NCBI RefSeq assembly: GCF_036067295.1
Contig: NZ_CP107954.1
Span: 6,820,001 to 6,884,000 of the forward strand
Source: Kribbella sp. NBC_00382
GTDB lineage: Bacteria; Actinomycetota; Actinomycetes; Propionibacteriales; Kribbellaceae
Direction: 5' to 3'
DNA: 64,000 bases
Below are positions 25,625-34,281 of this stretch, piece by piece (position 1 is the first letter of the stretch; the number at the start of each line of letters is the position of its first letter). The position numbers and the translations under genes were made by a program. The notes below the pieces were generated by a model. That model ran no database searches, was not told the DNA's origin, and saw only the letters and a program-made list of their open reading frames with translations.

Positions 25625-27520
25625 TTAGACCCCCGCAGCTGAGCCGGATTCGGCGAACTGGGTGTGGTACAGGTCGGCGTACTCGCCGTCGAGGGCGAGC
25701 AGCTGCTCGTGCGTCCCGCGTTCGACGATGTTGCCGTGGTCAACCACCAGGATCTGGTCCGCGTTCCGCACGGTCGACAGCCGGTGCGCGATCACCAGCG
25801 AGGTCCGGCCCTCCAGTGCGGTGTCCAGCGCCTTCTGGACCGCCACCTCGGACTCAGAGTCCAGGTGAGCGGTCGCCTCGTCCAGTACGACGATGTGCGG
25901 TGCCTTCAGCAACAACCGGGCGATCGCCAGCCGCTGCCGCTCACCACCGGACAGCCGGTGTCCACGGTCGCCGACCACGGTGTCCAGCCCGTCCGGCAAG
26001 GAGTGGACCAGGTCCCACACCTGCGCCGAGCGCAATGCGTTGGCCATCTCCTCTTCGGTGGCGTCAGGCTTTGCGTAGGCGAGGTTCGCGCGGATGGTGT
26101 CGTGGAACATGTGGGCGTCCTGCGTCACGTACCCGATCGCGTCGTGCAGCGACTCCAGCGTCACCTCGCGGACATCTTTGTCGCCGATCCGCACCGCACC
26201 ACCGGTCACGTCGTACAAGCGGGCCACCAGGTTGGTGATCGTCGTCTTGCCGGCACCGGACGGGCCGACCAGCGCGATCATCTGCCCGGGCTCGACGGTG
26301 AAGGAGATGTCTTCGAGTACTTGCGCGGAGACCCGCTTGTCGAGCACGGCGACCGACTCGAGGCTCGCCAGCGAGACCTGCTCGGCGGTCGGGTACCCGA
26401 ACGACACCTTGTCGAAGGTCACCGAGGCCGCGTTGTCGGGCAGCGGCTTCGCGTCCGGCGCGTCCTTGATCATCGGCTCCAGATCGAGCACCTCGAAGAC
26501 GCGCTCGAAGGAAACCAATGCGGTCATCACGTCGACGCGCACGTTCGACAGCGCCGTCAGCGGACCGTAGAGCCGGCCCAGCAAGGCGACCAGCGCGAGC
26601 AGAGTCCCGACCGTCAGGGTCTCGCGTACTGCGAGGTTGCCGCCGACACCATAGACAAGTGCTGTAGCTAGAGCCGCGACCAGCGTCAGCGCGGTGAAGA
26701 AGACCCGGCCGAGCATCGCGATCCGGATGCCCAGGTCGCGGACCCGGCCCGACTTCTCACCGAACTGCGCGTTCTCCAGCTCGGGCTTGCCGAACAGCGT
26801 CACCAGCAGCGCGCCGCCGACGGAGAACCGCTCGGTCATCGCGGTCGACATCTCCGCGTTGAGCGTCATCTGCTCGCGCGTCATCGCGGCCAGCCGGCGT
26901 CCGAGGTACCGCGCCGGCAGCAGGAAGACCGGCAGGATCAGGATCGCGACGACCGTCAGCTGCCAGCTGAGCAGCAGCATCGCGCCGACCACCAGGATCA
27001 GGCTGATCACGTTGGACACGACACCGGACAGCGTCGACGTGAATGCCTGCTGGGCGCCGATCACGTCATTGTTCAACCGGGACACGAGCGCGCCGGTCTG
27101 CGTCCGGGTGAAGAACGCGACGGGCATCTGCTGCACGTGCGCGAAGACCTTCGTCCGCAGGTCGTAGATCAAGCCCTCACCGATGCGCGCCGAGAACCAA
27201 CGCTGCATCAGGCCGAGCGCTGCCTCGACAACCGCGAGCAATGCGACTACCAGGGCCAGCGCGGTCACCAAGCCCGCGTTGCCCTTGGTGATGCCGTCGT
27301 CGACGATCTTCTTGAACAGCAGCGGCGACGCGATCACCAGGAACGCCGAGATGATGACGAGCGCGAGGAAGGCGGTGATGTGCCACTTGAACGGCTTGGC
27401 GAACCGCAGGATGCGCCGCAGCGTGCCCTTGGCCAGCTTCTGATCCACCACCGACGCGTCCTGCCGCCGCCAGCTCATCGCGCTGCCGCCGCCACCACCC
27501 ATTCGCATTCCTGCAGACAT
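25625..27520 (-). CDS. ABC exporter, fused permease and ATPase
   Basis: A ~631-residue half-transporter of the multidrug/lipid exporter type. Six membrane helices lie in the first ~330 residues (for example ITAFLALVIISAFLVIASPL and VISLILVVGAMLLLSWQLTV). The nucleotide-binding domain follows: Walker A LVGPSGAGKTTITNL, signature HRLSGGERQRLAIARLLL, Walker B IVVLDEATAHLD and H-loop VIAHRLSTVRNAD. It would work as a homodimer or with an unseen partner. The ATG at 27520 has GGGGAGGG upstream, better than the earlier in-frame codon. The N-terminus is Gly/Met-rich (GMRMGGGGGSAM). Substrate unknown. A palindrome just upstream suggests local repression. Confidence 0.9.
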   Translation of the reverse strand: MSAGMRMGGGGGSAMSWRRQDASVVDQKLAKGTLRRILRFAKPFKWHITAFLALVIISAFLVIASPLLFKKIVDDGITKGNAGLVTALALVVALLAVVEAALGLMQRWFSARIGEGLIYDLRTKVFAHVQQMPVAFFTRTQTGALVSRLNNDVIGAQQAFTSTLSGVVSNVISLILVVGAMLLLSWQLTVVAILILPVFLLPARYLGRRLAAMTREQMTLNAEMSTAMTERFSVGGALLVTLFGKPELENAQFGEKSGRVRDLGIRIAMLGRVFFTALTLVAALATALVYGVGGNLAVRETLTVGTLLALVALLGRLYGPLTALSNVRVDVMTALVSFERVFEVLDLEPMIKDAPDAKPLPDNAASVTFDKVSFGYPTAEQVSLASLESVAVLDKRVSAQVLEDISFTVEPGQMIALVGPSGAGKTTITNLVARLYDVTGGAVRIGDKDVREVTLESLHDAIGYVTQDAHMFHDTIRANLAYAKPDATEEEMANALRSAQVWDLVHSLPDGLDTVVGDRGHRLSGGERQRLAIARLLLKAPHIVVLDEATAHLDSESEVAVQKALDTALEGRTSLVIAHRLSTVRNADQILVVDHGNIVERGTHEQLLALDGEYADLYHTQFAESGSAAGV

Positions 27521-27545
27521 CCCGGTCCCTCCCCACACTCAACTC

Positions 27546-27557
27546 GTCAACGTTGAC
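27546..27557. promoter_or_regulatory. Palindromic candidate operator upstream of the ABC exporter
   Basis: GTCAACGTTGAC is a perfect 12-base palindrome, 26 bases upstream of the exporter start. A second small dyad (CCTGA-CC-TCAGG) lies next to it. The shape fits a MarR- or TetR-type site. No such regulator gene is adjacent. Confidence 0.4.
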
Positions 27558-27589
27558 AACACCTGACCTCAGGCTTTGCTTCCCTGCGT

Positions 27590-28360
27590 TCAGCCGAAGG
27601 CCGCGATCAGCTCGGCGAGCCGCCGGGCCTGGGCTTCCCGCTCCGCCTTCAGCTGCTCCTCGTACGTACGGTCGGAGGCTCCCAGCAGCAGCGCCTTCGT
27701 CTCCCGCACCGCACCGACCAGCGGCGACAGCACCGCGTCGGACAGATCCTTCACCGTCCCGGCCAGCTCCTCACCCGGTACGACGATGTTCGCCAGCCCG
27801 AGCTGATGCGCCTCAGCCGCCTCGACCCACCGCGACGTCACGCAGATCTCCAGCGCTCGGGAGTACCCGACAAGCTGCACCAGGGGTTGCGTCCCGCCGA
27901 GGTCCGGTACGAGCCCGAGCGCCGGCTCCCGCATGCTGAACTTCGCGTCCGGCGTCACGACTCGCAGATCGCAAGCCAGCGCCAGCTGGAACCCGGCCCC
28001 CACTGCATGTCCCTGGACCGCGGCAATGCTCACGATCTCCGGCCTGCGCAGCCAGGAGAACCCACCCTGAAAGTGCGAGATCAACTCCTGCAACTCATCC
28101 GCAGGCTTCTTCCCCAGCGTGAGCAGCGGCTCCTGCCCGTCGACCGGCTCGCCCATCATCAGGTTGCGATCCAGCCCCGCCGAGAACGACTGCCCCTCCC
28201 CCGACACCACGACCACCCGGACCTCATCAGGCAGCGCCGCCCCGAAATCCGACAAGGCGGCCCACATCGCCGGAGTCTGCGCGTTCCGCACCTCCGGCCG
28301 ATCCAGCACCACCCGGGCGACCGCCCCGTCCACCGACAACCGCAATCCAAGATCAGCCAT
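27590..28360 (-). CDS. Enoyl-CoA hydratase/isomerase family protein
   Basis: A 256-residue crotonase-superfamily enzyme. The oxyanion-hole segments are visible: VSGEGQSFSAGLDRNLMMGE and AAVQGHAVGAGFQLALACDL, followed by FSMREPALGLVPDLGGTQPL with the usual acidic residue region. The expected reaction is hydration or isomerisation of an acyl-CoA double bond in fatty-acid breakdown; the exact substrate is not readable. I use the ATG at 28360 because TATCTT stands exactly six bases before it, a leaderless arrangement, and the family N-terminus fits. The frame extends six codons further upstream. Confidence 0.87.
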   Translation of the reverse strand: MADLGLRLSVDGAVARVVLDRPEVRNAQTPAMWAALSDFGAALPDEVRVVVVSGEGQSFSAGLDRNLMMGEPVDGQEPLLTLGKKPADELQELISHFQGGFSWLRRPEIVSIAAVQGHAVGAGFQLALACDLRVVTPDAKFSMREPALGLVPDLGGTQPLVQLVGYSRALEICVTSRWVEAAEAHQLGLANIVVPGEELAGTVKDLSDAVLSPLVGAVRETKALLLGASDRTYEEQLKAEREAQARRLAELIAAFG

Positions 28361-28574
28361 GCCAGGAAGATACGTCACCCGGACCCGGGCGCGATTCCGC
28401 TGTCTCCGTACACGGCGATCGGGTCGTTCGGTGACCTATTCGATCCGTCTCGAAACGCTGGGTAACCGACGGGTCGCGTCGTTAGGGTCGGACGGCGGCC
28501 CTCTGAGGGGGTCGTTTCTGGCACAACAGACGATCGGGCGGGGTCTGGGGTCCTGCCCAGGAGGAGTGTGCACG

Positions 28575-28877
28575 TTGGCAACATCAAGGATTCGCAAGCC
28601 GTTGATCGCAGTCATGATCGGTGCGGGCGCCATCGTCGGCGTCGCGGCACCTGCCCTGGCCACCAGGGAATACCCGGGCGGTGGCGCTTGGGACTACGGC
28701 GACACCGGCCTCACGCTGTACTCGAACTACTACCACCCGAACAACTGCCACCGTTCGTCGGTGTCGGTGAACGGCTTGGTCACCCGAAGCCCCAACACCG
28801 CGGCGGGCCAGTGGTCGCATGCCGAGGACTGGTCGGCCGTCTCCGGGAACAAGGTGTATTGGAACAACGAGTGCTGA
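28575..28877 (+). CDS. Lactococcin 972-family bacteriocin precursor
   Basis: A 100-residue precursor. The TTG start at 28575 is chosen because AGGAGGAG stands about 8 bases upstream. A signal peptide ends near PALA-TREY, about residue 29. The ~71-residue mature part has the family features: GGGAWDYG, LTLYSNYYHPNNCHRSSVSV, a Trp/Gly-rich end with GNKVYWNNEC. Unlike lactococcin 972 itself, this one has two Cys (NNCHRSS and the C-terminal Cys), which could form a disulfide. Lactococcin 972 binds lipid II and blocks septum formation. The next two genes are the dedicated membrane protein and ATPase of this family, which supports the call. Confidence 0.88.
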   Translation: MATSRIRKPLIAVMIGAGAIVGVAAPALATREYPGGGAWDYGDTGLTLYSNYYHPNNCHRSSVSVNGLVTRSPNTAAGQWSHAEDWSAVSGNKVYWNNEC

Positions 28878-28900
28878 GTTGATCCACCGCCGTTGAAGTC

Positions 28901-28935
28901 GACGGGTACGGGCGCTCACCGCGTTCGTACCCGTC
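28901..28935 (+). other. Intercistronic hairpin in the bacteriocin operon
   Basis: GACGGGTACG (28901-28910) and CGTACCCGTC (28926-28935) are perfect 10-base arms with a 15-base loop. It lies after the bacteriocin stop and ends three bases before the ribosome site (GGGGAGGAG) of the next gene. It may stabilise the bacteriocin mRNA or partly stop transcription, giving more bacteriocin than immunity protein. Confidence 0.6.
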
Positions 28936-28951
28936 CCGGGGAGGAGACCAA

Positions 28952-30964
28952 TTGCTGCCCAGGGCAATCAAGTTCGGCTACGTGGTGATCGTGCTGGCAG
29001 CGGCCATGCTGTCCTTCGTCACCCTGCGCGGACACGACGAGCTGGCGACGGCCGGCAGTTCGTACCTGATCCAGCTGGACAAGCCGGATGCCGGTGCCGG
29101 CGCCGCCGAGGTGGCCGGAGCGGTCGAGGCCTTCGCCCGGCAGCAGCGGATCAACATCGGCCGCCTGTACGACGATCCGCGCGACCCTGGCGAACGTACT
29201 GTCTTCCTGGCCGTCGGCGACACCGCGGCACCGTCGACGAGTTGGCTGAACAGCCGCTACCCGGGCTTCAGTCCCGCGGTGAACCTGCACTTCCGTCCGT
29301 ACCAGGAGTCCCGGGCGCTGACCGCGGACGGCAGGTACCTGGTCTACGGCAGCCAGCAACAGAGCCTCGACCTGGTCCAGGCCTTCAAGGAGCTCGGCTA
29401 CCACGGCGCGTCGACGCCGGTACCGTCGCTCGGTACGGAGCTCCAGAAGCTCGGAGCCGGCGCGCTGACCACCTTCGTCCTGGCGATCGCCCTCGTCATC
29501 GTCGTGACCGTCGCGTCGAGCGTGGTCCTGAACACGAGGTCGTACGGGATCCAGCGGCTGCACGGGCACTCGCCGGCCAGGATGATCGCGGGCGATTTCC
29601 GCCGGGTGCTGCTGCTCGCCGCGGTGACCGTCGTCGGGGTCAACCTGCTGCTCGCGCTCCCTTTGTACCTCTACAACGGTTTTCACCAGGTCGGCATGTT
29701 CCTGCGCGTGGAGCTGATCATCGCCGCCGCGCTGATCGTTCTTGCTTTGGTCGTCCAGGCTCTGACGGTGATGCTGCTGCAGAGCAGCCCGATCACCGAG
29801 GCGATCGGCGGCCGGATCACCGCCGGCTGGGCGTTTGCGGGCGCCTATCTGCTGCGCGGCTGGAGTCTGCTGCTGATCCTGTCCATCGCGTCCTCGAGCC
29901 TGACCGCGTTCTGGACGCTGACCGACGCGCGGGAAAGCCAGCGGACCTGGGCCGCGGCCGGCGAGGCCTACTGCCTGCGGGTGAGCGCCGCGATCGAGTA
30001 CTCGAAGAACGCGGCGCAGCTCGACACCCGGATCGGCCAGGCGCTGCGGAAAGCCGACGAACGCGGCGAGGTGACCATTGCCGCGCGCTACAACCTCTTC
30101 GAGTCGAAACGCGACCTCCTCATGGTCGACGAGAGCTACCTGAGCAAGCACGACGTACGGGACGCGAACGGCCGTCGGGTGACACCCGGTACGAACGCGC
30201 GGCTGCTCGTACCGGCCCGGTACGGCGCGCAGGCGGCCCGGATCGAGGACGAGCTGCCTCGCTGGGCCGCGGTAGCCCTTCAGGGCAAGGCCCCTGACCT
30301 CCAGGCTGAGCCGATCCTCGATGGCCAGACGTTGCTGTCGTCAACCACCGGTACCGGCAATCGAACTCCTCTGGTGCGTGATGCGGTGGTGCTGGTCGTC
30401 CCCGCTGCCTCCGGGATCATCGGCGACGGCGCGTACACCACGATGGCCACCAACGGCGGCATCCTGGTGGAGAACCCCGAGCGCATCACGCAGGCTATGA
30501 CTTCCGCTGGGGTGGGCGACTACATCCTTGGCGTGACGCCGTTCGCGTACGACGCCGGGCAGCGGTACCTCGAAGCCCGGCGGGACGCGGGGATCCAGCT
30601 GGTCAATCTGCTCATCGGGGTGGCGCTGCTGATCTTCACCGCGCTCGCGATCGCCTTCGTGTACAGCGGCCGCAACGCGCAGAGCCTGTTCGCCAAACAC
30701 CTGCACGGCTGGGGATTCCTGCGCACGCACTGGCGGCTGCTGGCTCTGGAGGCGGCGATCGGTATCGCTCTGCTGGTATGGACCTGGAGCGGGTCGGCTG
30801 CGGTACTCGCCCGCAGCCGGGTCCCCACGCTGCCCCCGCTACCGGCGTACGTCGTCGACGGCGCCACCTGGAAGCCGGTACTGGCGGGCGGTGTCGTGCT
30901 GATCGCCGTGACGCTGGCCGCAGGTGCTGTGCGCTGGCTGTCCCCGGACAAGGAGATCCGATGA
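28952..30964 (+). CDS. Bacteriocin-associated integral membrane protein (lactococcin 972 type)
   Basis: A 670-residue membrane protein with TTG start and a strong ribosome site (GGGGAGGAG). One helix lies at the N-terminus (YVVIVLAAAMLSFVTLRG), then an extracellular region of about 150 residues, then helices near 178-203 (LTTFVLAIALVIVVTVASSV), 228-250, 263-287 and 306-330. After a second large loop come more near 556-575, 595-613 and 640-660. This seven-helix layout fits the family known from lactococcin 972-like operons, proposed to form an ABC-type immunity or export complex with the next gene. The ATPase start overlaps this stop by 4 bases. Confidence 0.85.
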   Translation: MLPRAIKFGYVVIVLAAAMLSFVTLRGHDELATAGSSYLIQLDKPDAGAGAAEVAGAVEAFARQQRINIGRLYDDPRDPGERTVFLAVGDTAAPSTSWLNSRYPGFSPAVNLHFRPYQESRALTADGRYLVYGSQQQSLDLVQAFKELGYHGASTPVPSLGTELQKLGAGALTTFVLAIALVIVVTVASSVVLNTRSYGIQRLHGHSPARMIAGDFRRVLLLAAVTVVGVNLLLALPLYLYNGFHQVGMFLRVELIIAAALIVLALVVQALTVMLLQSSPITEAIGGRITAGWAFAGAYLLRGWSLLLILSIASSSLTAFWTLTDARESQRTWAAAGEAYCLRVSAAIEYSKNAAQLDTRIGQALRKADERGEVTIAARYNLFESKRDLLMVDESYLSKHDVRDANGRRVTPGTNARLLVPARYGAQAARIEDELPRWAAVALQGKAPDLQAEPILDGQTLLSSTTGTGNRTPLVRDAVVLVVPAASGIIGDGAYTTMATNGGILVENPERITQAMTSAGVGDYILGVTPFAYDAGQRYLEARRDAGIQLVNLLIGVALLIFTALAIAFVYSGRNAQSLFAKHLHGWGFLRTHWRLLALEAAIGIALLVWTWSGSAAVLARSRVPTLPPLPAYVVDGATWKPVLAGGVVLIAVTLAAGAVRWLSPDKEIR

Positions 30965-31563
30965 TCGTCGCTGATCGCATCACCAAGGCCTTCGGGCCGG
31001 ACCCGTTGTGGTCCGAGCTCTCGTTCACCGTCGAGCAGGGCGAGATGCTCGCCCTCACGGGCCCGAGCGGCGCCGGCAAGTCGACCCTACTCAACTGCCT
31101 TGGGCTGCTGGAGCGGGTGGACTCAGGCACGATCCGGGTCGGCGACCAGACCATCACCAACCTGCGAGCCGGTGGCCAGCGACGCTTCCGCAGCGACACC
31201 CTGGGCTACCTGTTCCAGAACTACGCCCTGATCGAAAACGCCACCGTCGACGCGAACCTCGCGATCGCAGGCCGGCGCGAGGCCTTCGCCCCCGCACTGC
31301 AGGCCGTGGGCCTGGCTGGACGTGGCCAGGACCCCGTCTACCGCCTCAGCGGCGGCGAACAGCAGCGCCTAGCGGTAGCCCGACTCCTGGTCAAGAAGCC
31401 GACGGTCGTTTTGGCTGACGAGCCGACGGCCGCGCTGGACACCGACAACACCGACCTAGTCCTCACCCTGCTGCGCCGACTGGCCGAAGACGGCTGTGCC
31501 GTGGTCATCGCCACCCACAGCAAAGAGGTCGAAGGCCACTGCGACAACACCCTCACCCTTTAG
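30961..31563 (+). CDS. ABC transporter ATPase of the bacteriocin operon
   Basis: A 200-residue MacB/LolD-like ATPase. Walker A is LTGPSGAGKSTLLNCLGLLE, the Q-loop region GYLFQNYALIENATVDANL, signature RLSGGEQQRLAVARLLV and Walker B VVLADEPTAALD, then the H-loop IATHSKEVE. The gene overlaps the membrane-protein gene by four bases. Together they probably form an ABC complex for immunity or export of the lactococcin 972-type peptide; the peptide itself has a Sec signal, which makes immunity the more likely job. The stop overlaps the convergent ABC-F stop by 4 bases. Confidence 0.88.
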   Translation: MIVADRITKAFGPDPLWSELSFTVEQGEMLALTGPSGAGKSTLLNCLGLLERVDSGTIRVGDQTITNLRAGGQRRFRSDTLGYLFQNYALIENATVDANLAIAGRREAFAPALQAVGLAGRGQDPVYRLSGGEQQRLAVARLLVKKPTVVLADEPTAALDTDNTDLVLTLLRRLAEDGCAVVIATHSKEVEGHCDNTLTL

Positions 31564-33158
31564 GCGAGAGAGACCAGATCCGCGTAGTCGTTGGTCCAGA
31601 GGTCTTCTACGCCGTCGGGGAGGAGCAGGACTCGCTCGGGCTCTAGGGCTTCTACGGCGCCTTCGTCGTGGGTTACCAGGACTATGGCGCCTTGGTAGGA
31701 GCGGATCGCGTTGAGGACCTCGGTGCGGGAGGCGGGGTCCAGGTTGTTGGTGGGCTCGTCCAGGAGGAGGACGTTGGCGGCGGAGACGACCAGGGTGGCC
31801 AGGGCTAGGCGGGTCTTCTCGCCGCCGGAGAGGACGCTGGCCGGCTTGTCGGCGTCGTCGCCGCTGAAGAGGAAGGAGCCCAGGACCGAGCGTGCCTGGG
31901 TTTCGTTCAGGTCGGGGGCGGCGGACTTCATGTTCTCGATGACCGTGCGGTTCACGTCGAGGGTTTCGTGTTCCTGCGCGTAGTACCCGAGCTTGAGGCC
32001 GTGGCCGTCGATGACCTCGCCGGTGTCCATCTTCTCGATGCCGGACAGCACCCGCAGCAGGGTGGTCTTGCCGGCGCCGTTGAGGCCGAGCACGACGACG
32101 CGTGAGCCGCGGTCGATGGCCAGGTCGACGTCGGTGAAGATCTCCAGCGAGCCGTACGACTTCGACAGCTCCTTCGCCATCAGCGGCGTCTTGCCGCACG
32201 CGGCCGGTGTCGGGAACGAGATCTTCGCGACGCGGTCGGACTGGCGCTCGTCCTCGAGCCCGGACATCAGCTTCTCGGCCCGCTTGAGCATCTGCTGGGC
32301 CGCGGTCGCCTTGGTCGCCTTGGCACGCATCTTGTTCGCCTGGGCGATCAGCTGGGAGGCCTGCTTCTCGGCGTTGCCCCGCTCGCGCTTGCGGCGGCGC
32401 TCGTCGGTCTCGCGCTGCAGCAGGTACGCCTTCCAGCCGACGTTGTAGATGTCGATCTCGGCCCGGTTCGCGTCCAGGTGGAAGACGCGCGTGACGGTCT
32501 CCTCGAGCAGGTTCACATCGTGGCTGATCATGATCACGCCACCGGGGTAGTTCTTCAGGAAGTCACGCAGCCAGACGACCGAGTCGGCGTCCAGGTGGTT
32601 GGTCGGCTCGTCGAGTAGCAGCGTCTCGGCCTGGGCGAACAGGATCCGGGCCAGCTCGACCCGGCGGCGCTGACCGCCCGAGAGCGTCCCCAGTGGTTGC
32701 CCCAGCACCCGATCCGGCAGGCCGAGGTTCGCCGCGATACGGGCCGCCTCGGACTCCGCGGCGTACCCACCGGCCGCATGCAGGTCAGCCTCGGCGCGCT
32801 CGTACCGCCGCATGCCCTTCTCGCGGGTCTTGTCGTCGGCGCTGGCCATCGACTTCTCCGCGTTGCGCATCCGCCGGACCACCTCGTCCAGCCCGCGCGC
32901 AGCCAAGATCCGGTCCCGGGCCAGCATCTCGAGATCGCCGGTACGGGGGTCCTGCGGCAGGTAGCCGATCTCACCCGAGGACGTCGCCGAGCCGGAAGCG
33001 GGCAGGCCCTCACCGGCCAGGATCTTGGTGAGCGTCGTCTTGCCGGCGCCGTTGCGCCCCACCAGCCCGACCTTGTCGCCTGGGCCGACGCGGAAAGAGG
33101 CAGCCGACAGCAGTTGCCTGGCTCCGACGCGTACCTCGAGGTTGGTGGCAGTGATCAT
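31560..33158 (-). CDS. ABC-F family ATPase
   Basis: A 532-residue protein with two ABC domains and no membrane helices, the ABC-F pattern. Domain 1 has Walker A GLVGRNGAGKTTLTKILAG and signature TLSGGQRRRVELARILF; domain 2 has GLNGAGKTTLLRVL and VLSGGEKTRLALATLV. Between them is a charged helical linker (about residues 240-300: ERRRKRERGNAEKQASQLIA), the ribosome-touching arm in this family. ABC-F proteins act on the ribosome, either easing stalls or protecting against antibiotics. Which of these applies cannot be decided from the linker by eye. Confidence 0.9.
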   Translation of the reverse strand: MITATNLEVRVGARQLLSAASFRVGPGDKVGLVGRNGAGKTTLTKILAGEGLPASGSATSSGEIGYLPQDPRTGDLEMLARDRILAARGLDEVVRRMRNAEKSMASADDKTREKGMRRYERAEADLHAAGGYAAESEAARIAANLGLPDRVLGQPLGTLSGGQRRRVELARILFAQAETLLLDEPTNHLDADSVVWLRDFLKNYPGGVIMISHDVNLLEETVTRVFHLDANRAEIDIYNVGWKAYLLQRETDERRRKRERGNAEKQASQLIAQANKMRAKATKATAAQQMLKRAEKLMSGLEDERQSDRVAKISFPTPAACGKTPLMAKELSKSYGSLEIFTDVDLAIDRGSRVVVLGLNGAGKTTLLRVLSGIEKMDTGEVIDGHGLKLGYYAQEHETLDVNRTVIENMKSAAPDLNETQARSVLGSFLFSGDDADKPASVLSGGEKTRLALATLVVSAANVLLLDEPTNNLDPASRTEVLNAIRSYQGAIVLVTHDEGAVEALEPERVLLLPDGVEDLWTNDYADLVSLA

Positions 33159-33276
33159 GGCGGCGCAGGTGTCCTCAGGTCGGAAATGAACGGGCTGGGT
33201 CGGCGGGGCGGCAGCGGCTGGTAGCGGGCAGGGCCGCGCGCCGCGTCACAAGGCGGCCTCTTGCGGCGACGAGGTC

Positions 33277-33282
33277 TAGTGT
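33277..33282 (+). promoter_or_regulatory. Leaderless -10 box of the ypfJ-like gene
   Basis: TAGTGT, seven bases before the GTG at 33290, with no ribosome site upstream of that GTG. Confidence 0.5.
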
Positions 33283-33289
33283 ATGTCGT

Positions 33290-34195
33290 GTGAAATTCAA
33301 CCCTGACGCCGACTTGGACACGAGCGGTGTCGAAGACACCCGCGGCAGCGGTGGTGGAGGCGGCGGACGGCTGCCCGGCGGGATGGGGATCCCGGTGGGC
33401 GGCGGTATCGGCGGCATCATCCTGCTGGTCGTCATCCTGCTCCTGAACGGCACCCTCGGCGGCGGGGGCGGCAGCGACCAGCCCGCGGCGCAGAACACGG
33501 CCGCCGGCAATCTCGGCTCCTGCAAGACCGGCCGGGACATCGCCCAGAACCCTGACTGCGCCTTCGTCGCCTACCAGAACTCGATCGAGGGCTTCTGGGC
33601 CGCCGAACTCCCCCGCCGCGGCAAGAAGTACACCAAGGCGCCGATGCGGGTCTTCAGCAACTCGGTGAGCACCGGCTGTGGCCCCGCCACGGCGGCGGTC
33701 GGGCCGTTCTACTGCCCGCCCGACAAGACCGTCTACCTGGAGCTCGGCTTCTTCAAGACCCTGGAGACCGATCTGGGCGCGAAGGGCGGCCCGTTCGCCG
33801 AGGCGTACGTCGTGGCGCACGAGTACGGCCACCACGTCCAGGACCTGTACGGCATCCTCGACCGGATCAAGTCCCGCGAGGGCGCCAACTCCGACTCGGT
33901 CCGCTCGGAGCTCCAGGCGGACTGCCTGGCCGGCATCTGGACGAACCACGCAACCACGGTGCCGACCAAGAGCGGCAAGCCGTTGATCACCGAGCTGTCG
34001 CAGGACGACATCGAGCGTGGCCTCGACGCCGCCGCCTCGGTCGGCGACGACCGCATCCAGGAGAAGACCCAGGGCCAGGCCAACCCCGAGTCCTTCACCC
34101 ACGGCACCGCGGCCCAGCGGATGAAGTGGTTCCAGCTCGGCATGGACTCCGGCGACATGACCCGTTGCGACACCTGGTCCGCCAACCCGCTCTGA
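33290..34195 (+). CDS. YpfJ-type neutral zinc metallopeptidase
   Basis: A 301-residue membrane-anchored protein of the KPN_02809/YpfJ family. A Gly-rich N-terminus is followed by one helix (GIGGIILLVVILLLNGTLGG, ~40-60), with the catalytic part outside. The zinc motif is H177-E-Y-G-H181 (YVVAHEYGHHVQDLYG), and a downstream Glu lies in SELQADCLAGIW. Four Cys in the ectodomain (SCKTG, PDCAF, TGCGP, FYCPP) could pair as disulfides. It starts with GTG. The substrate is unknown for the whole family. A strong terminator follows. Confidence 0.88.
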   Translation: MKFNPDADLDTSGVEDTRGSGGGGGGRLPGGMGIPVGGGIGGIILLVVILLLNGTLGGGGGSDQPAAQNTAAGNLGSCKTGRDIAQNPDCAFVAYQNSIEGFWAAELPRRGKKYTKAPMRVFSNSVSTGCGPATAAVGPFYCPPDKTVYLELGFFKTLETDLGAKGGPFAEAYVVAHEYGHHVQDLYGILDRIKSREGANSDSVRSELQADCLAGIWTNHATTVPTKSGKPLITELSQDDIERGLDAAASVGDDRIQEKTQGQANPESFTHGTAAQRMKWFQLGMDSGDMTRCDTWSANPL

Positions 34196-34207
34196 CCCCG
34201 CACGCAC

Positions 34208-34242
34208 AACCGCCCCGGGAGGACTTCCTCCCGGGGCGGTTT
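34208..34242 (+). terminator. Strong intrinsic terminator after the zinc peptidase gene
   Basis: ACCGCCCCGGGAGG and CCTCCCGGGGCGGT form a perfect 14-base stem with a three- or four-base loop, followed by TTTCTT on the plus strand. It also separates this gene from the convergent tad operon end. Confidence 0.9.
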
Positions 34243-34281
34243 CTTGTCTGAAGAGCCGGTACTACGCGACGAGACCCAGTA

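Noticed and set aside
28119..28574. N-terminal extension of the bacteriocin gene frame
   Set aside because: The frame is open to 28119 but overlaps the enoyl-CoA hydratase gene on the other strand. The ribosome site and signal peptide both point to the TTG at 28575.
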